A stretch of 64,000 bases of DNA from an uncultured Halocynthiibacter sp. (GCA_947503035.1 CANNCD010000004.1:186001-250000), one strand, 5' to 3'. Numbered from the stretch's first letter, positions 46,625-57,019 are shown. Program-made: numbers and translations. The notes: generated from the letters alone by a model not told the origin.

Positions 46625-47116
46625 ATGTTGCGGATGCTCACTATGGCGGGCGGGATCGCTGGCGCGGTTGGGCTTTCGCAATTTCCGGAATTCTCACAAC
46701 AATATCTACAGCGTCTTTCGGGCGCTGTGGATGAATTGAAAATCGTCGTGGGGGCCTTTGATGCCACCGCCGCGATATCGGGCTTCACCCGCGACGAGGC
46801 CCTTGCCCAATTGGGCGATAGCCAGTTCGAAAATGATCTTCGTGAAAATATGACCGACAGTTTCAAACGTTTCGACGGGCTTCGGGCCGATTATGACGCG
46901 TTGAAAAACGCCGATACCCTGACACGTCTGTCCCAGCCGTGGCGCTTTGCCGATGCGGACCTTGTGGCGCGCACATGGGATGATTTCAAACCCGCCGTTC
47001 CCGTGACCACCGATGGTGCGATTTCTGCCGGTATCGGCTTTGTCGGGGGCTATGGCATTATGTCCGCTCTGTTTGCCCTTTTGAAATGGCCGTTTCGCCG
47101 CCGACGTCGGGCGTAA
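46625..47116 (+). CDS. DUF2937 family membrane protein
   Basis: The 163-residue protein has an N-terminal hydrophobic segment (5-25) and a C-terminal hydrophobic segment (about 130-155) ending in RRRRRA. The middle is helical and charged (RLSGAVDELKIVVGAFDATAA). The pattern fits DUF2937, function unknown. It starts three bases after proS, suggesting co-transcription. Confidence 0.82.
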   Translation: MLRMLTMAGGIAGAVGLSQFPEFSQQYLQRLSGAVDELKIVVGAFDATAAISGFTRDEALAQLGDSQFENDLRENMTDSFKRFDGLRADYDALKNADTLTRLSQPWRFADADLVARTWDDFKPAVPVTTDGAISAGIGFVGGYGIMSALFALLKWPFRRRRRA

Positions 47117-47185
47117 TACCGCCTGATGGCTTGACCGCGCCGCGCCCCTCGCGCACAGTCCGGCCAAGCAAGTCAGGAGAGCCCC

Positions 47186-48472
47186 GTGGCCAATCAATCC
47201 GCACCCTTTTCCCGTTTCGAATGGCTGATCGCATGGCGATACCTGCGGGCCCGTCGCGCCGATGGCGGCGTAAGCGTGATGACGTGGATTTCTCTAATTG
47301 GGATCATGTTGGCCGTTGCCGCCTTGATCATCACCTTGGCCGTGCGGGCCGGTTTTCGCGATGAATTTGTCGATACGATCCTTGGGTCCAACGCCCATGT
47401 GACGGTGTATAATACCGTGACGGTCGACGATTTCGGCAACACGACACGGACCATGGCCGACTATGCCGAACGCGCCGCCGCCATCGCCGAGGTACCTGGC
47501 GTCACCCGTGTGGCACCCCTGGTCAAAGGTCAGGTCATGGCCAACAACAACCAATCGAATTCCGGCGTTCAGGTGTTCGGGATCGCCGCCGACGATCTGT
47601 TGGGCATCCCCCGCATCGCCAACCCCGAAACCGCGCAGGGCGACATCACACGGTTTAGCGAGGGCATCGCGATTGGCTCGGGCGTGGCGCGCGAACTGGG
47701 CGCTGGGCTGGGCGATCGAATTAAGCTCATCTCGCCCAATGGTGTCAAAACTGCCTTTGGGACCAGCCCCCGCGTCTCGGCCTATGAGGTGGTCTATATC
47801 TTCACGGCGGGCCGGTACGACATCGACCGCACGAGGGTCTATCTGCCCTTTGCCGAGGCGCAGAATTACTTTGATCGTGACGGTGTCGCGGATGAGTTGG
47901 AGGTCATGGTCGAGGACCCCGAGGCCGTTGATGACCTGACGCTGGCGCTGCTCAACGCGGGCGGCGAACGCACCCTCCTTTGGTCATGGCGCGACGCGTC
48001 TGGTTCGTTCCTCAAGGCGCTTGAGGTCGAGGACACCGTGATGTTTGTTCTTATGTCCGTGCTGGTTTTGGTCGCGTCACTGAACATCATTTCCGGCCTC
48101 GTCATGTTGGTCAAAAACAAGGGCCGTGACATCGGCATCCTGCGCACCATGGGCCTGACCGAGGGGGCCGTGATGCGCGTGTTCTTTATCTGTGGGGCGC
48201 TGGTCGGGTTGATCGGCACCGTGATGGGCGTGATCATCGGATGTCTGTTCGCCACCTATTTCGACGCGATCTTGGCGTTCGTGAATGGCGCATCGGGCGG
48301 CGGCGTCTGGGACGCGTCCGTGCGGGGCATCTATAAACTGCCCGCGAAACTTGAATTCTGGGACGTGGCCAAGGCCGTCGGCCTGTCGCTTGCCCTCTCC
48401 TTTGGCATCACCATTTTCCCTGCGCGCCGTGCCGCGCGGATGAACCCCGTCGAGGCGCTGCGCTATGAATAA
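47186..48472 (+). CDS. lolC: Lipoprotein-releasing ABC transporter permease LolC/LolE
   Basis: The 428-residue permease has one N-terminal helix (RYLRARRADGGVSVMTWISLIGIMLAV region), a large periplasmic domain (about 50-265) and three C-terminal helices (270-415). The start is a GTG (47186) after AGGAG. With LolD it extracts lipoproteins from the inner membrane to LolA. Only one permease gene is present next to lolD, as usual in alphaproteobacteria. Upstream of lolD with an 8-base overlap. Confidence 0.95.
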   Translation: MANQSAPFSRFEWLIAWRYLRARRADGGVSVMTWISLIGIMLAVAALIITLAVRAGFRDEFVDTILGSNAHVTVYNTVTVDDFGNTTRTMADYAERAAAIAEVPGVTRVAPLVKGQVMANNNQSNSGVQVFGIAADDLLGIPRIANPETAQGDITRFSEGIAIGSGVARELGAGLGDRIKLISPNGVKTAFGTSPRVSAYEVVYIFTAGRYDIDRTRVYLPFAEAQNYFDRDGVADELEVMVEDPEAVDDLTLALLNAGGERTLLWSWRDASGSFLKALEVEDTVMFVLMSVLVLVASLNIISGLVMLVKNKGRDIGILRTMGLTEGAVMRVFFICGALVGLIGTVMGVIIGCLFATYFDAILAFVNGASGGGVWDASVRGIYKLPAKLEFWDVAKAVGLSLALSFGITIFPARRAARMNPVEALRYE

Positions 48473-49142
48473 GATCTTGGAACTCTCGGGTGTTGAGAAA
48501 TATTACCACCGTGGCAAGCCCAACGAAATCGCGGTGCTGCGCGGTGCGGACCTGATGTTGAATGCGGGCGAGGTCGTGTCGCTGGTCGCGCCATCGGGGG
48601 CGGGGAAATCGACCCTGCTTCATATCGCGGGGCTGTTGGACACGGCGGACGCGGGCACCGTGGCGTTGAACGGCAAGGTGATGACCGGCACGTCGGATCG
48701 CGCCCGCACGATGGCACGCCGCGCCGATGTGGGGTTCATCTATCAATTCCACCACCTGCTGCCGGAATTCTCGGCGCTGGAAAACATCACCCTGCCACAG
48801 CTCGCGGCGGGCGTGTCGGCCCGCGCGGCCAAGTCCCGCGCGATGGATTTATTGGATAGCGTGGGCGTCGCCGACCGCGCCGATCACCGCCCCGCCGAAA
48901 TGTCCGGCGGTCAGGCCCAGCGGGTCGCGTTTTGCCGCGCCCTTGCGAATGATCCCAAGGTGCTGCTGGCGGATGAGCCAACCGGAAACCTTGACCCCGC
49001 GACATCGGACCAAGTGTTCGAAGCGCTGATGAAACTGGTCCGCGAAACCGGCCTCTCGGCGCTCATCGCGACCCACAACATGGACCTCGCAGCGCGCATG
49101 GACCGGAGTGTGCGGTTGGATGGCGGAGTTTTGACGTCCTAG
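48465..49142 (+). CDS. lolD: Lipoprotein-releasing ABC transporter ATPase LolD
   Basis: The 225-residue ATPase has Walker A in APSGAGKSTLLH, Q-loop, signature MSGGQAQRVA, Walker B VLLADEPTGNLD and H-loop in LIATHNMDLA. It energises lipoprotein release by LolC/E. The start overlaps lolC by eight bases. A convergent AT-rich gene follows within four bases. Confidence 0.97.
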   Translation: MNKILELSGVEKYYHRGKPNEIAVLRGADLMLNAGEVVSLVAPSGAGKSTLLHIAGLLDTADAGTVALNGKVMTGTSDRARTMARRADVGFIYQFHHLLPEFSALENITLPQLAAGVSARAAKSRAMDLLDSVGVADRADHRPAEMSGGQAQRVAFCRALANDPKVLLADEPTGNLDPATSDQVFEALMKLVRETGLSALIATHNMDLAARMDRSVRLDGGVLTS

Positions 49143-49145
49143 GTG

Positions 49146-49535
49146 CTATTCTGTTGGGGGGACCGCCGTGCAGTCATTTCCTTTGAAGCTTGCTCCGGCG
49201 ACTCTGCCTTTTTCGATAGCGAACGTTGTCTCACAGTGCATTGTGATGTTCTGAGCGGAGGTTCCGCCATAGGAATTTGTATAGGCGGTGTTTCCGATTA
49301 CGTTGGTCGTGTAGCTCGGAGCGGTGCCGGGAATGTAGACATTTCGGCTTGTTCTATAGGATAGAAACTTGGTGCTACCCGCTGTGTAGGCAGAACTCGG
49401 TACCCCTAGAGAGGCTACTAGCTGTTGTTCCGACGCGCCAGTCCAGCTATCGACCAATATTTGATAGCCCTCTGTTGTAGGGAAACACCCAGCCGTAAAA
49501 AATAGTGTTGCTGAAAGAAAAGCGAACTTCTTCAT
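49146..49535 (-). CDS. Small lipoprotein, unknown function, AT-rich
   Basis: The 129-residue protein has a signal peptide with lipobox TAGC (Cys17). The mature part has TEGYQILVDSWTGASEQQLVASLG and a YTTNVIGNTAYTNSYGG repeat-like Tyr/Thr/Asn stretch. It then has two cysteines (MHCETTFAIEKG, KGNDC) that may form a disulfide. The SWTGASEQQLVASLG block resembles the start of a SmpA/OmlA-type module found in outer-membrane lipoproteins; this is tentative. Base composition is visibly lower in GC than its neighbours, hinting at transfer. It runs toward lolD with a 3-base gap. Confidence 0.8.
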   Translation of the reverse strand: MKKFAFLSATLFFTAGCFPTTEGYQILVDSWTGASEQQLVASLGVPSSAYTAGSTKFLSYRTSRNVYIPGTAPSYTTNVIGNTAYTNSYGGTSAQNITMHCETTFAIEKGRVAGASFKGNDCTAVPPTE

Positions 49536-49567
49536 AAATAAACTCCAAAATAAATTAGTGATATGTC

Positions 49568-51535
49568 CTAAACATCCAGCTCCTCAACGAACTTCGCGTT
49601 CTCTTGGATGTACTGGAACCGCATTTCGGGCTTTTTGCCCATTAGGCGTTCGACCAGATCGCCGGTTTCGCCTGGTTCGTCCTCGTCAATTGTCACGCGG
49701 ATCAGGGTGCGTGTGGCGGGGTTCATCGTGGTGTCCTTAAGGTCTTTCGCGTCCATTTCGCCCAGACCCTTAAAGCGGGACACGTCGATTTTGCCGCGAC
49801 CGCCCAGACCCTTGGCAAGTTGCGCGTCCTTTTCGGCCTCGTCGATACAGTACACGCGCTTCGCGCCTTGGGTCAGGCGGAACAGCGGTGGACAGGCAAG
49901 GTACAGGTGACCCGCATCGATCATCGGGCGCATCTGGGTAAAGAAGAACGTCATAAGAAGGGCGGCGATGTGTGCGCCGTCGACATCCGCATCGGTCATG
50001 ATGATGATTTTATCGTACCGAAGATCATCCACGTTGAATTTCGTGCCCAGCCCAACGCCAAGCGCCTGTTGCAGGTCGTTGATTTCGTTGTTGGTGGAAA
50101 TCTTGGAGGACGCAGCGCCGAGCACGTTCAGGATCTTACCCCGAAGCGGCAAAAGCGCCTGTGTTTTGCGGTCCCGCGCCATCTTGGCCGAGCCCCCCGC
50201 AGAGTCGCCCTCCACGATGAACAATTCGGTGCCCGCGCGGTCCTTGGATGAACAATCGGTGAGCTTACCGGGCAGACGCAGTTTCTGGGTCGCGGTCTTG
50301 CGCTGGGTTTCTTTTTCTTGGCGACGGCGCAGACGTTCCTCGGCGCGCAGGATAAGGAAATCAAGGATCGCGCCGGCGGCTTTGGTGTCATTGGCAAGCC
50401 AGTTGTCAAAGTGATCGCGTACGGCCCCTTCGACCAGTTTACCGGCCTCAACGGTGGCAAGGCGGTCCTTGGTTTGACCCACGAATTCCGGTTCGCGGAT
50501 GAAGCAGGACACAAGCGCACAGCCGCCCGTGATCAGGTCGTCCTTGGTGATGTTGGACGCCTTTTTGTTGTTCACCAATTCGCCATAGGCGCGGATCCCC
50601 TTAAGGATCGCGGCCCAGAACCCGTTCTCGTGGGTGCCGCCCTCGGGGGTGGGCACGGTGTTACAGTAGGTTTCCGAGAAGCCGTCGCGCACAGGCGTCC
50701 AGTTGATCGCCCATTCGACGGAACCAACGGCGTCCTTGCCGAACTTTTCGGCAAAGTGGACCTTGCCCGCGAATGGGGCGTCGGCATAGGTCGTGGCCTT
50801 GTTCAGGCGGATACCAAGGTAATCGGCAAGACCACCAGGGAAGTGGAACGTTGCCTCGGTCGGGGTTTCACCGTCGTCGATTTCGGATTTCCAACGGATT
50901 TCAACGCCGGAAAACAGATAGGCCTTAGAACGCACCATCGTCATCAGACGTTTCGGCTTCATCTGGTGCGAGCCAAAGATTTGTTCATCCGCGTGGAAGG
51001 TCACGGTGGTGCCGCGACGGTTGGGGGCCGCACCGATTTTTTCAACAGGTCCCAACGGAATCCCGCGCGAGAACCGCTGCTCATGGAGCTCTTTGTTACG
51101 GGCGACCTGAACGACCATGGAATCGGAAAGGGCGTTCACAACCGACGCACCAACCCCGTGCAGACCACCGGATGTCTGGTATGCCTTGCCCCCGAATTTA
51201 CCACCGGCGTGGAGGGTACATAAAATAACCTCGAGCGCAGATTTGTCAGGGAACTTGGGGTGCGGATCAATCGGGATACCACGACCGTTATCACGGATCA
51301 CAACGGACCCATCGGCCAACAGTTCGACCTCAATCCGGTTGGCGTGACCGGCGACGGCCTCATCCATCGAGTTATCAAGAACCTCGGCGACCATATGATG
51401 AAGCGCGCGTTCGTCTGTGCCGCCGATATACATACCAGGGCGTTTGCGAACCGGTTCGAGTCCTTCTAGGACCTCAATCGACGACGCATCATAGGTTTGG
51501 TCTGTTTCGGTGTCCTGAAGGAGGTCGTTGCTCAT
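49568..51535 (-). CDS. parE: DNA topoisomerase IV subunit B
   Basis: The 655-residue ATPase subunit has the GHKL motifs (EVLDNSMDEAVAGHA, DNGRGIPIDPHPKFP, GGLHGVGASVVNALS), a transducer domain and a TOPRIM domain with the acidic EGDSAGGSAKMARDRKTQA and DADVDGAHIAALL. It decatenates daughter chromosomes with ParC. ATG 51535 was chosen on the family start MSNDLLQ with GAGAAG upstream; a longer open frame reaches 51679 and has no homology. It is divergent from a LuxR regulator. Confidence 0.97.
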   Translation of the reverse strand: MSNDLLQDTETDQTYDASSIEVLEGLEPVRKRPGMYIGGTDERALHHMVAEVLDNSMDEAVAGHANRIEVELLADGSVVIRDNGRGIPIDPHPKFPDKSALEVILCTLHAGGKFGGKAYQTSGGLHGVGASVVNALSDSMVVQVARNKELHEQRFSRGIPLGPVEKIGAAPNRRGTTVTFHADEQIFGSHQMKPKRLMTMVRSKAYLFSGVEIRWKSEIDDGETPTEATFHFPGGLADYLGIRLNKATTYADAPFAGKVHFAEKFGKDAVGSVEWAINWTPVRDGFSETYCNTVPTPEGGTHENGFWAAILKGIRAYGELVNNKKASNITKDDLITGGCALVSCFIREPEFVGQTKDRLATVEAGKLVEGAVRDHFDNWLANDTKAAGAILDFLILRAEERLRRRQEKETQRKTATQKLRLPGKLTDCSSKDRAGTELFIVEGDSAGGSAKMARDRKTQALLPLRGKILNVLGAASSKISTNNEINDLQQALGVGLGTKFNVDDLRYDKIIIMTDADVDGAHIAALLMTFFFTQMRPMIDAGHLYLACPPLFRLTQGAKRVYCIDEAEKDAQLAKGLGGRGKIDVSRFKGLGEMDAKDLKDTTMNPATRTLIRVTIDEDEPGETGDLVERLMGKKPEMRFQYIQENAKFVEELDV

Positions 51536-51667
51536 GATCTTCTCGATTCTTGTATATTGGGTCCAGCTATTAGAACAGGATCGCGGCGTCAGGGGCAAGG
51601 TGGGATATTGTCGAAATACAACCAAGGGGATAGTGTAGGGCCAGAAATTTAGATCCGCCAAAACGCA

Positions 51668-52390
51668 ATGCTCAGCCAAAACGCATTAATTGATATTTTC
51701 GACCGACTCGGAGGGCAGTTTGACCCCGATAAGCGATGGGACGTGGCGCAATGTATTGCCGCAGACATGGGCGTGACCGGCATGAATTTGAGTCTGCTTG
51801 GGCGGCGGGACCAGATCATCCATGGCTATCGCACATCGATGTCCGAGGCATGGCAAGACGAATATATCGGCGAAAACTATATGTCCGTTGATCCGTTTGT
51901 CACGGGGATTTCAAAGTCGAACGACCTCATGCTCTATCAACCGGGCGCGGCGTCGTTTGATGACACGTCTCGGTTGGGCAAACAAATGAACCACGGTTTT
52001 CTGGATGCGGGCTATCGGACCATGGTTGGATTGCCATCGAACGGTGCTTTGCCTGAGCTTTGCAAATTCGTCGCATTGTGTACGGAGATGTCGCCAGATG
52101 ATCGGTTCTTTGATCAGCACGTAGGGGAATTGAAGGTGCTGGGCGGGCTGATTAAGGCCTTTGTCGACACGGGGGAGACGGGCATTCAACGCGGTGCCCT
52201 GACGCCTCGTGAAACCGAAGTTCTGCGGCTTTTGGCCTTGGGAAACCAGAACAAATCCATCGCCTATCAACTCGATATCGCCGAGGTGACAGTGCGCAGC
52301 CACATTACATCGGTACGGCGCAAATTGGGGGCGAAAACGCGGGAGCATGCGATTGCCTTGGCGATCACCAAGGACCTTATTTCGCTGTAA
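51668..52390 (+). CDS. LuxR family regulator with autoinducer-binding domain (solo)
   Basis: The 240-residue protein has an N-terminal AHL-binding-like domain (about 20-160) and a GerE HTH (about 176-236, LTPRETEVLRLLALGNQNKSIAYQL). Trp62, Tyr66 and Asp75 have exactly the spacing of TraR Trp57, Tyr61 and Asp70, the acyl-homoserine lactone contacts, while Tyr90 stands where TraR has Trp85. No luxI is in the window, so it is a LuxR solo in this window. Divergent from parE. A hairpin follows its stop. Confidence 0.9.
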   Translation: MLSQNALIDIFDRLGGQFDPDKRWDVAQCIAADMGVTGMNLSLLGRRDQIIHGYRTSMSEAWQDEYIGENYMSVDPFVTGISKSNDLMLYQPGAASFDDTSRLGKQMNHGFLDAGYRTMVGLPSNGALPELCKFVALCTEMSPDDRFFDQHVGELKVLGGLIKAFVDTGETGIQRGALTPRETEVLRLLALGNQNKSIAYQLDIAEVTVRSHITSVRRKLGAKTREHAIALAITKDLISL

Positions 52391-52393
52391 TGT

Positions 52394-52417
52394 TGGTGAT
52401 GCCCGAAGGCATCACCA
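52394..52417 (+). terminator. Perfect hairpin after the LuxR gene
   Basis: TGGTGATGCC and GGCATCACCA form a perfect 10-base stem with a CGAA tetraloop four bases after the stop. There is no proper T tract, so it may be a mRNA 3' end stabiliser rather than a full terminator. Confidence 0.55.
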
Positions 52418-52590
52418 GATAACGTTTAAAATACAAAACTACTTAAATATCTGCCACTCACGACATGGGTATCATGGTATTGACGATGTCTGGTCTGGGC
52501 CACCTATCAAATTCGATAGTGCGATCGGGCACTCCCAGTGCGGACTGGAATTTTGTTGTCAGACCCGAAAAAGAGGCATAGGGATTTTGC

Positions 52591-53940
52591 ATGACACAGA
52601 CCGCATCCTACAAATCCCATGCCCTATCGATCCTGAAACTTGGTGCGCCTTTGGTGGCGGGTCAGATCGCGCAGTTCGGCCTTCATATGACGGATACGTT
52701 GATGTTGGGCTGGTACGGGGTGGATACCTTGGCGGCGGGCGTTTTGGCGACGGCGTTCTTTTTCATCCTGTTTATTGGCGGTTTGGGATTTGCCCATGCG
52801 GTGGTGCCGTTGGTGGCTGCGGCGCATGAACAGGGCGACGTGCGCGGGCTTCGGCGGGCGACACGCATGGGGATTTGGCTCAGCGTGATTTACGCCTTGA
52901 TCGTCTCTGTGCCTTTGTTCTTTTCGGAACGCATTCTGGTGGCTTTGGGGCAGGACCCCACGTTGTCATTGATGGCGCAATCCTATCTGCGGATCGCGGG
53001 ATGGGGCATGGTTTTGGGCCTCGTGGGGATGGTGGTGCGGAACTATCTCTCGGCGTTGGAGCGTCTGAGCGTGGTTCTTTGGGTGACGCTCGCGGCCTTG
53101 CCGTTGAATGCATTGATCAATTATGTGCTGATCTTTGGCAAATGGGGCGCGCCGGAATTGGGCATTGAAGGCGCGGCGTGGGCGTCGATCTGTGCTGGTG
53201 GATTTATGATGGTTGGCTTGATCATCTATGCGATGATCGCCGAAAAGGACCATCAGATTTTCGCGAACCTATGGAGGCCTGATTGGGGCGCAATGGGGAC
53301 GGTGTTTCGGCTTGGCTTGCCGATTGGCTTGACCATGTTGGCCGAGGTTGGCTTGTTCACTGCGTCCTCTGTCATGGTGGGCTGGATCGGGACGGTTCCC
53401 TTGGCCGCACATGGGATTGTGCTTCAGGTGGCGGGCGCGACGTTCATGATCCACCTTGGCCTTGCCAATGTGGGAACGATCCGTGCCGCGCGGGCCTTTG
53501 GGGCGGGGGATGCGGAACATCTGCGCCGTGGCGCGAAAACTGTGGCGTTCGTTTCGGCGGGTATTGCGCTGACGACGATGGTGGTTTTTGTCGCGATCCC
53601 TGGCACGTTGATCGGCGCATTCCTGTCGCCTGATAATCCCGAACGCGGGGATATCATTGCCGTCGGGTCCATTCTTTTGATCGTCATGGGCATCAGCCAA
53701 CTTGCCGATGCGCTTCAGGCGATCAAGGTCGGTCTGTTGCGCGGAGTGCAGGACACCGCCGTGCCGATGCGGCTCGCGATGCTAAGCTATTGGGGCATTG
53801 GCGCGCCCTGTGCGTTTTTCCTTGGGCGGTCCGCTCTTGGGGCGACGGGGGTTTGGATCGGCCTGTGTATCGGCCTTGCGACGGCGGCGATCCTTTTGTC
53901 CTATCGGTTCTGGATCACTTCTCCTTGGAAGGATTCATAA
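52591..53940 (+). CDS. MATE family multidrug efflux transporter
   Basis: The 449-residue protein has twelve hydrophobic helices in two halves and MATE features (LGAPLVAGQIAQFGLHMTDT, ITSPW end). It is a sodium- or proton-driven exporter, NorM-like. The last 26 bases overlap the 3' end of a convergent gene. There are 200 bases between the LuxR gene and this start, holding the hairpin and a CTATC/GATAG inverted repeat near 52504-52519; no gene seen there. Confidence 0.92.
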   Translation: MTQTASYKSHALSILKLGAPLVAGQIAQFGLHMTDTLMLGWYGVDTLAAGVLATAFFFILFIGGLGFAHAVVPLVAAAHEQGDVRGLRRATRMGIWLSVIYALIVSVPLFFSERILVALGQDPTLSLMAQSYLRIAGWGMVLGLVGMVVRNYLSALERLSVVLWVTLAALPLNALINYVLIFGKWGAPELGIEGAAWASICAGGFMMVGLIIYAMIAEKDHQIFANLWRPDWGAMGTVFRLGLPIGLTMLAEVGLFTASSVMVGWIGTVPLAAHGIVLQVAGATFMIHLGLANVGTIRAARAFGAGDAEHLRRGAKTVAFVSAGIALTTMVVFVAIPGTLIGAFLSPDNPERGDIIAVGSILLIVMGISQLADALQAIKVGLLRGVQDTAVPMRLAMLSYWGIGAPCAFFLGRSALGATGVWIGLCIGLATAAILLSYRFWITSPWKDS

Positions 53941-54328
53941 GGCGGTCTGCCTTTTTGCGTACAAGCACCGTCCGAAGATCATGCATTGCCAGCAAAAGCG
54001 TATCTGTGATGTCTTCAAGTTGTTCATCCGTCGCCTTGGATTGAACCCATTGCGTGGTGAAATTCATGTGGTCGATGGCGCGGAAAATATCGTCGATCTG
54101 ACGTTCCTGAAGAACCGCCTGACGTTCGTTCATCCAATCGGTGATGGTGATCCGGTCGGCGGCCGACAGTTGCCGGTCGCCGTGCGGTTTGATCTCGCCT
54201 TTGTTGACGTTGACGATCGCGATTTGATCCATTTCGATGCGCCGTTGCCGGTTTTCGGTATCAACTCGGTAAACAACGGCCCCGTTTTCACGGACTCGGA
54301 AATAGTATTCTGGTAAATCGCTTGCCAT
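53915..54328 (-). CDS. Conserved hypothetical protein
   Basis: The 137-residue soluble protein has an N-terminal beta-rich segment (LPEYYFRVRENGAVVYRVD, ending in MDQIAIVNVNKGEIKPHG) and a long helical C-terminus (DRITITDWMNERQAVL onward). No signal peptide, membrane segment or known catalytic motif. It overlaps the MATE gene convergently by 26 bases and lies 9 bases after the aminotransferase stop on the same strand. It looks like a small conserved Rhodobacterales protein; function unknown. Confidence 0.78.
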   Translation of the reverse strand: MASDLPEYYFRVRENGAVVYRVDTENRQRRIEMDQIAIVNVNKGEIKPHGDRQLSAADRITITDWMNERQAVLQERQIDDIFRAIDHMNFTTQWVQSKATDEQLEDITDTLLLAMHDLRTVLVRKKADRLMNPSKEK

Positions 54329-54337
54329 TCGGCCCTC

Positions 54338-55570
<1,233 letters not shown>

Positions 55571-55667
55571 TCAGTCATAGGCCCGTCACAAATGTCACGC
55601 AAGCGATGTCTGTTCATTTCTGCGCGCGCCGTATAAAGAAGGGGCAGTTGCCACAGAAAGAGACACC

Positions 55668-55943
55668 ATGACCGAAACCCCAGAAGCCCGCCTGAAACGA
55701 ATGAGAATGCGCAGCTGGCGCCGTGGTATTCGCGAAATGGACATGATCCTTGGGCCGTATTCCGACACCGAGACCGCGAAACTGACCGATGCGGAGTTGC
55801 AGGTCTATGATCTGATTCTCGAGGAAAACGATCACGATCTGTATCAATGGGTGTCCGGTGCCGCGCCGACGCCGATTGAATATCTTGACCTCATGAGCAA
55901 GATTTCCGCACATGCGCGGGCCAACAACGCCAAGCATCTGTAA
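55668..55943 (+). CDS. sdhE: Succinate dehydrogenase assembly factor SdhE
   Basis: The 91-residue SdhE/YgfY protein attaches FAD covalently to SdhA. The RGxxE motif is at residues 19-23 (RRGIREMD), and YDLILEENDHDLYQWVSG matches the family. Length is normal. It stands alone, divergent from aspC. Confidence 0.95.
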   Translation: MTETPEARLKRMRMRSWRRGIREMDMILGPYSDTETAKLTDAELQVYDLILEENDHDLYQWVSGAAPTPIEYLDLMSKISAHARANNAKHL

Positions 55944-55977
55944 AATTGTCGGCAAACCCGTCGAAAATGCATCAATT

Positions 55978-56012
55978 GGTTTAACCTAATATTCGGCATT
56001 TCTAGTTTAACT
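55978..56012. promoter_or_regulatory. Two TTTAA-centred palindromes before ldtR
   Basis: GGTTTAACC (55978-55986) and AGTTTAACT (56004-56012) are near-identical 9-base palindromes with centres 26 bases apart, 30-64 bases before the LdtR-like gene. The layout suits autoregulation by a MarR-type dimer. Confidence 0.4.
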
Positions 56013-56041
56013 GATCCGTATCACGATTTACGGAGAGTAAC

Positions 56042-56539
56042 ATGAGTATTCATACAGAAGTGCCTGGAACATCCCAACAGGGATTCATGACAGGTTACCT
56101 GGAGGCGCTGGCGCTGGTAGAACGGCTTCACCGCTTGCTCTTGGATGTGATTAAGGACGAATTCGAACGCGTTGGCGTGTTGGAAATCAATGCGGTTCAG
56201 GCGTTGTTGCTGTTTAATATCGGCGACAACGAAGTGACCGCAGGTGAATTGAAATCACGTGGCTACTATCAGGGTTCAAACGTCTCTTATAACCTAAAGA
56301 AACTGGTCGAAATGGGCTATATGCATCACCAACGTTGCGAAATTGATCGCCGCAGCGTGCGTGTACGCCTTACCGAAAAAGGGCGCGAGATCCACAGCGT
56401 CGTAAACGAACTTTTCTTACGCCATGCAGATGGTCTTGAGAAAAAAGGCGTTTTGGGTGCGGAGGGCATTGATGAAATCTCGACTTCATTGCGCCGCGTC
56501 GAACGGTATTGGACCGACCAGATTCGATACATCTATTAG
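56042..56539 (+). CDS. ldtR: LdtR-type MarR family transcriptional regulator
   Basis: The 165-residue winged-helix MarR protein has the HTH at about 65-112 (VTAGELKSRGYYQGSNVSYNLKKLVEMGY) and a DRRSVRVRLTEKG wing. The sequence fits LdtR of rhizobia and Liberibacter, which controls an L,D-transpeptidase gene and osmotic stress response; no such gene is in the window. ACGGAGAG precedes ATG 56042. A good terminator follows. Confidence 0.88.
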   Translation: MSIHTEVPGTSQQGFMTGYLEALALVERLHRLLLDVIKDEFERVGVLEINAVQALLLFNIGDNEVTAGELKSRGYYQGSNVSYNLKKLVEMGYMHHQRCEIDRRSVRVRLTEKGREIHSVVNELFLRHADGLEKKGVLGAEGIDEISTSLRRVERYWTDQIRYIY

Positions 56540-56558
56540 GAACCAGAAGGTTCACAGG

Positions 56559-56583
56559 AAAGGGGGCATTGCGCCCCCTTTTT
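56559..56583 (+). terminator. Intrinsic terminator of ldtR
   Basis: GGGGGC (56562-56567) pairs with GCCCCC (56573-56578), loop ATTGC, flanked by AAA and followed by TTTTT. Confidence 0.85.
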
Positions 56584-56588
56584 ACATT

Positions 56589-57017
56589 CTACCAATGGCC
56601 GGTGTTTTCCATGCTGGCCCATGGTTCTTGGGGGGGCAGGTGATCGCCCTCTTGTAGCAATTCAATCGAAATATTGTCGGGCGAACGCACGAACGCCATA
56701 TGGCCGCAACGAGGCGGGCGATTGATCACGACGCCCGCATCCATCAAACGTTGACACATCTCGTAAATATTATCGACGCGATACGCGAGGTGACCAAAGT
56801 TGCGTCCATCGGCGGGCAGTTTCGGATCATCATCCCAGTTGAACGTCAACTCAACCGGACATTCCTCTTGGCCCTCGGGTGCCATGAAAACCAATGTAAA
56901 ACGCCCGCCCTCAAAATCACGGCGGCGAATGACCTTAAGATCAAGCAGTTCGAAAAACGCGATCGACGCGTCCAGATCCTTAACGCGGACCATCGTGTGC
57001 AAATATCGGGTCGTCAT
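56589..57017 (-). CDS. gloA: Lactoylglutathione lyase (glyoxalase I, VOC family)
   Basis: The 142-residue VOC metalloenzyme converts the methylglyoxal-glutathione adduct to lactoylglutathione. Metal ligands are placed as His in YLHTMVRV, Glu in CPVELTFNW, His in NFGHLAYRV and Glu in ISIELLQEG. ATG 57017 has AAAGGA six bases upstream; the in-frame ATG at 57023 lies right on the ribosome site. It follows the DUF817 gene with no gap, so they form a unit. Confidence 0.9.
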   Translation of the reverse strand: MTTRYLHTMVRVKDLDASIAFFELLDLKVIRRRDFEGGRFTLVFMAPEGQEECPVELTFNWDDDPKLPADGRNFGHLAYRVDNIYEMCQRLMDAGVVINRPPRCGHMAFVRSPDNISIELLQEGDHLPPQEPWASMENTGHW

Positions 57018-57019
57018 AG

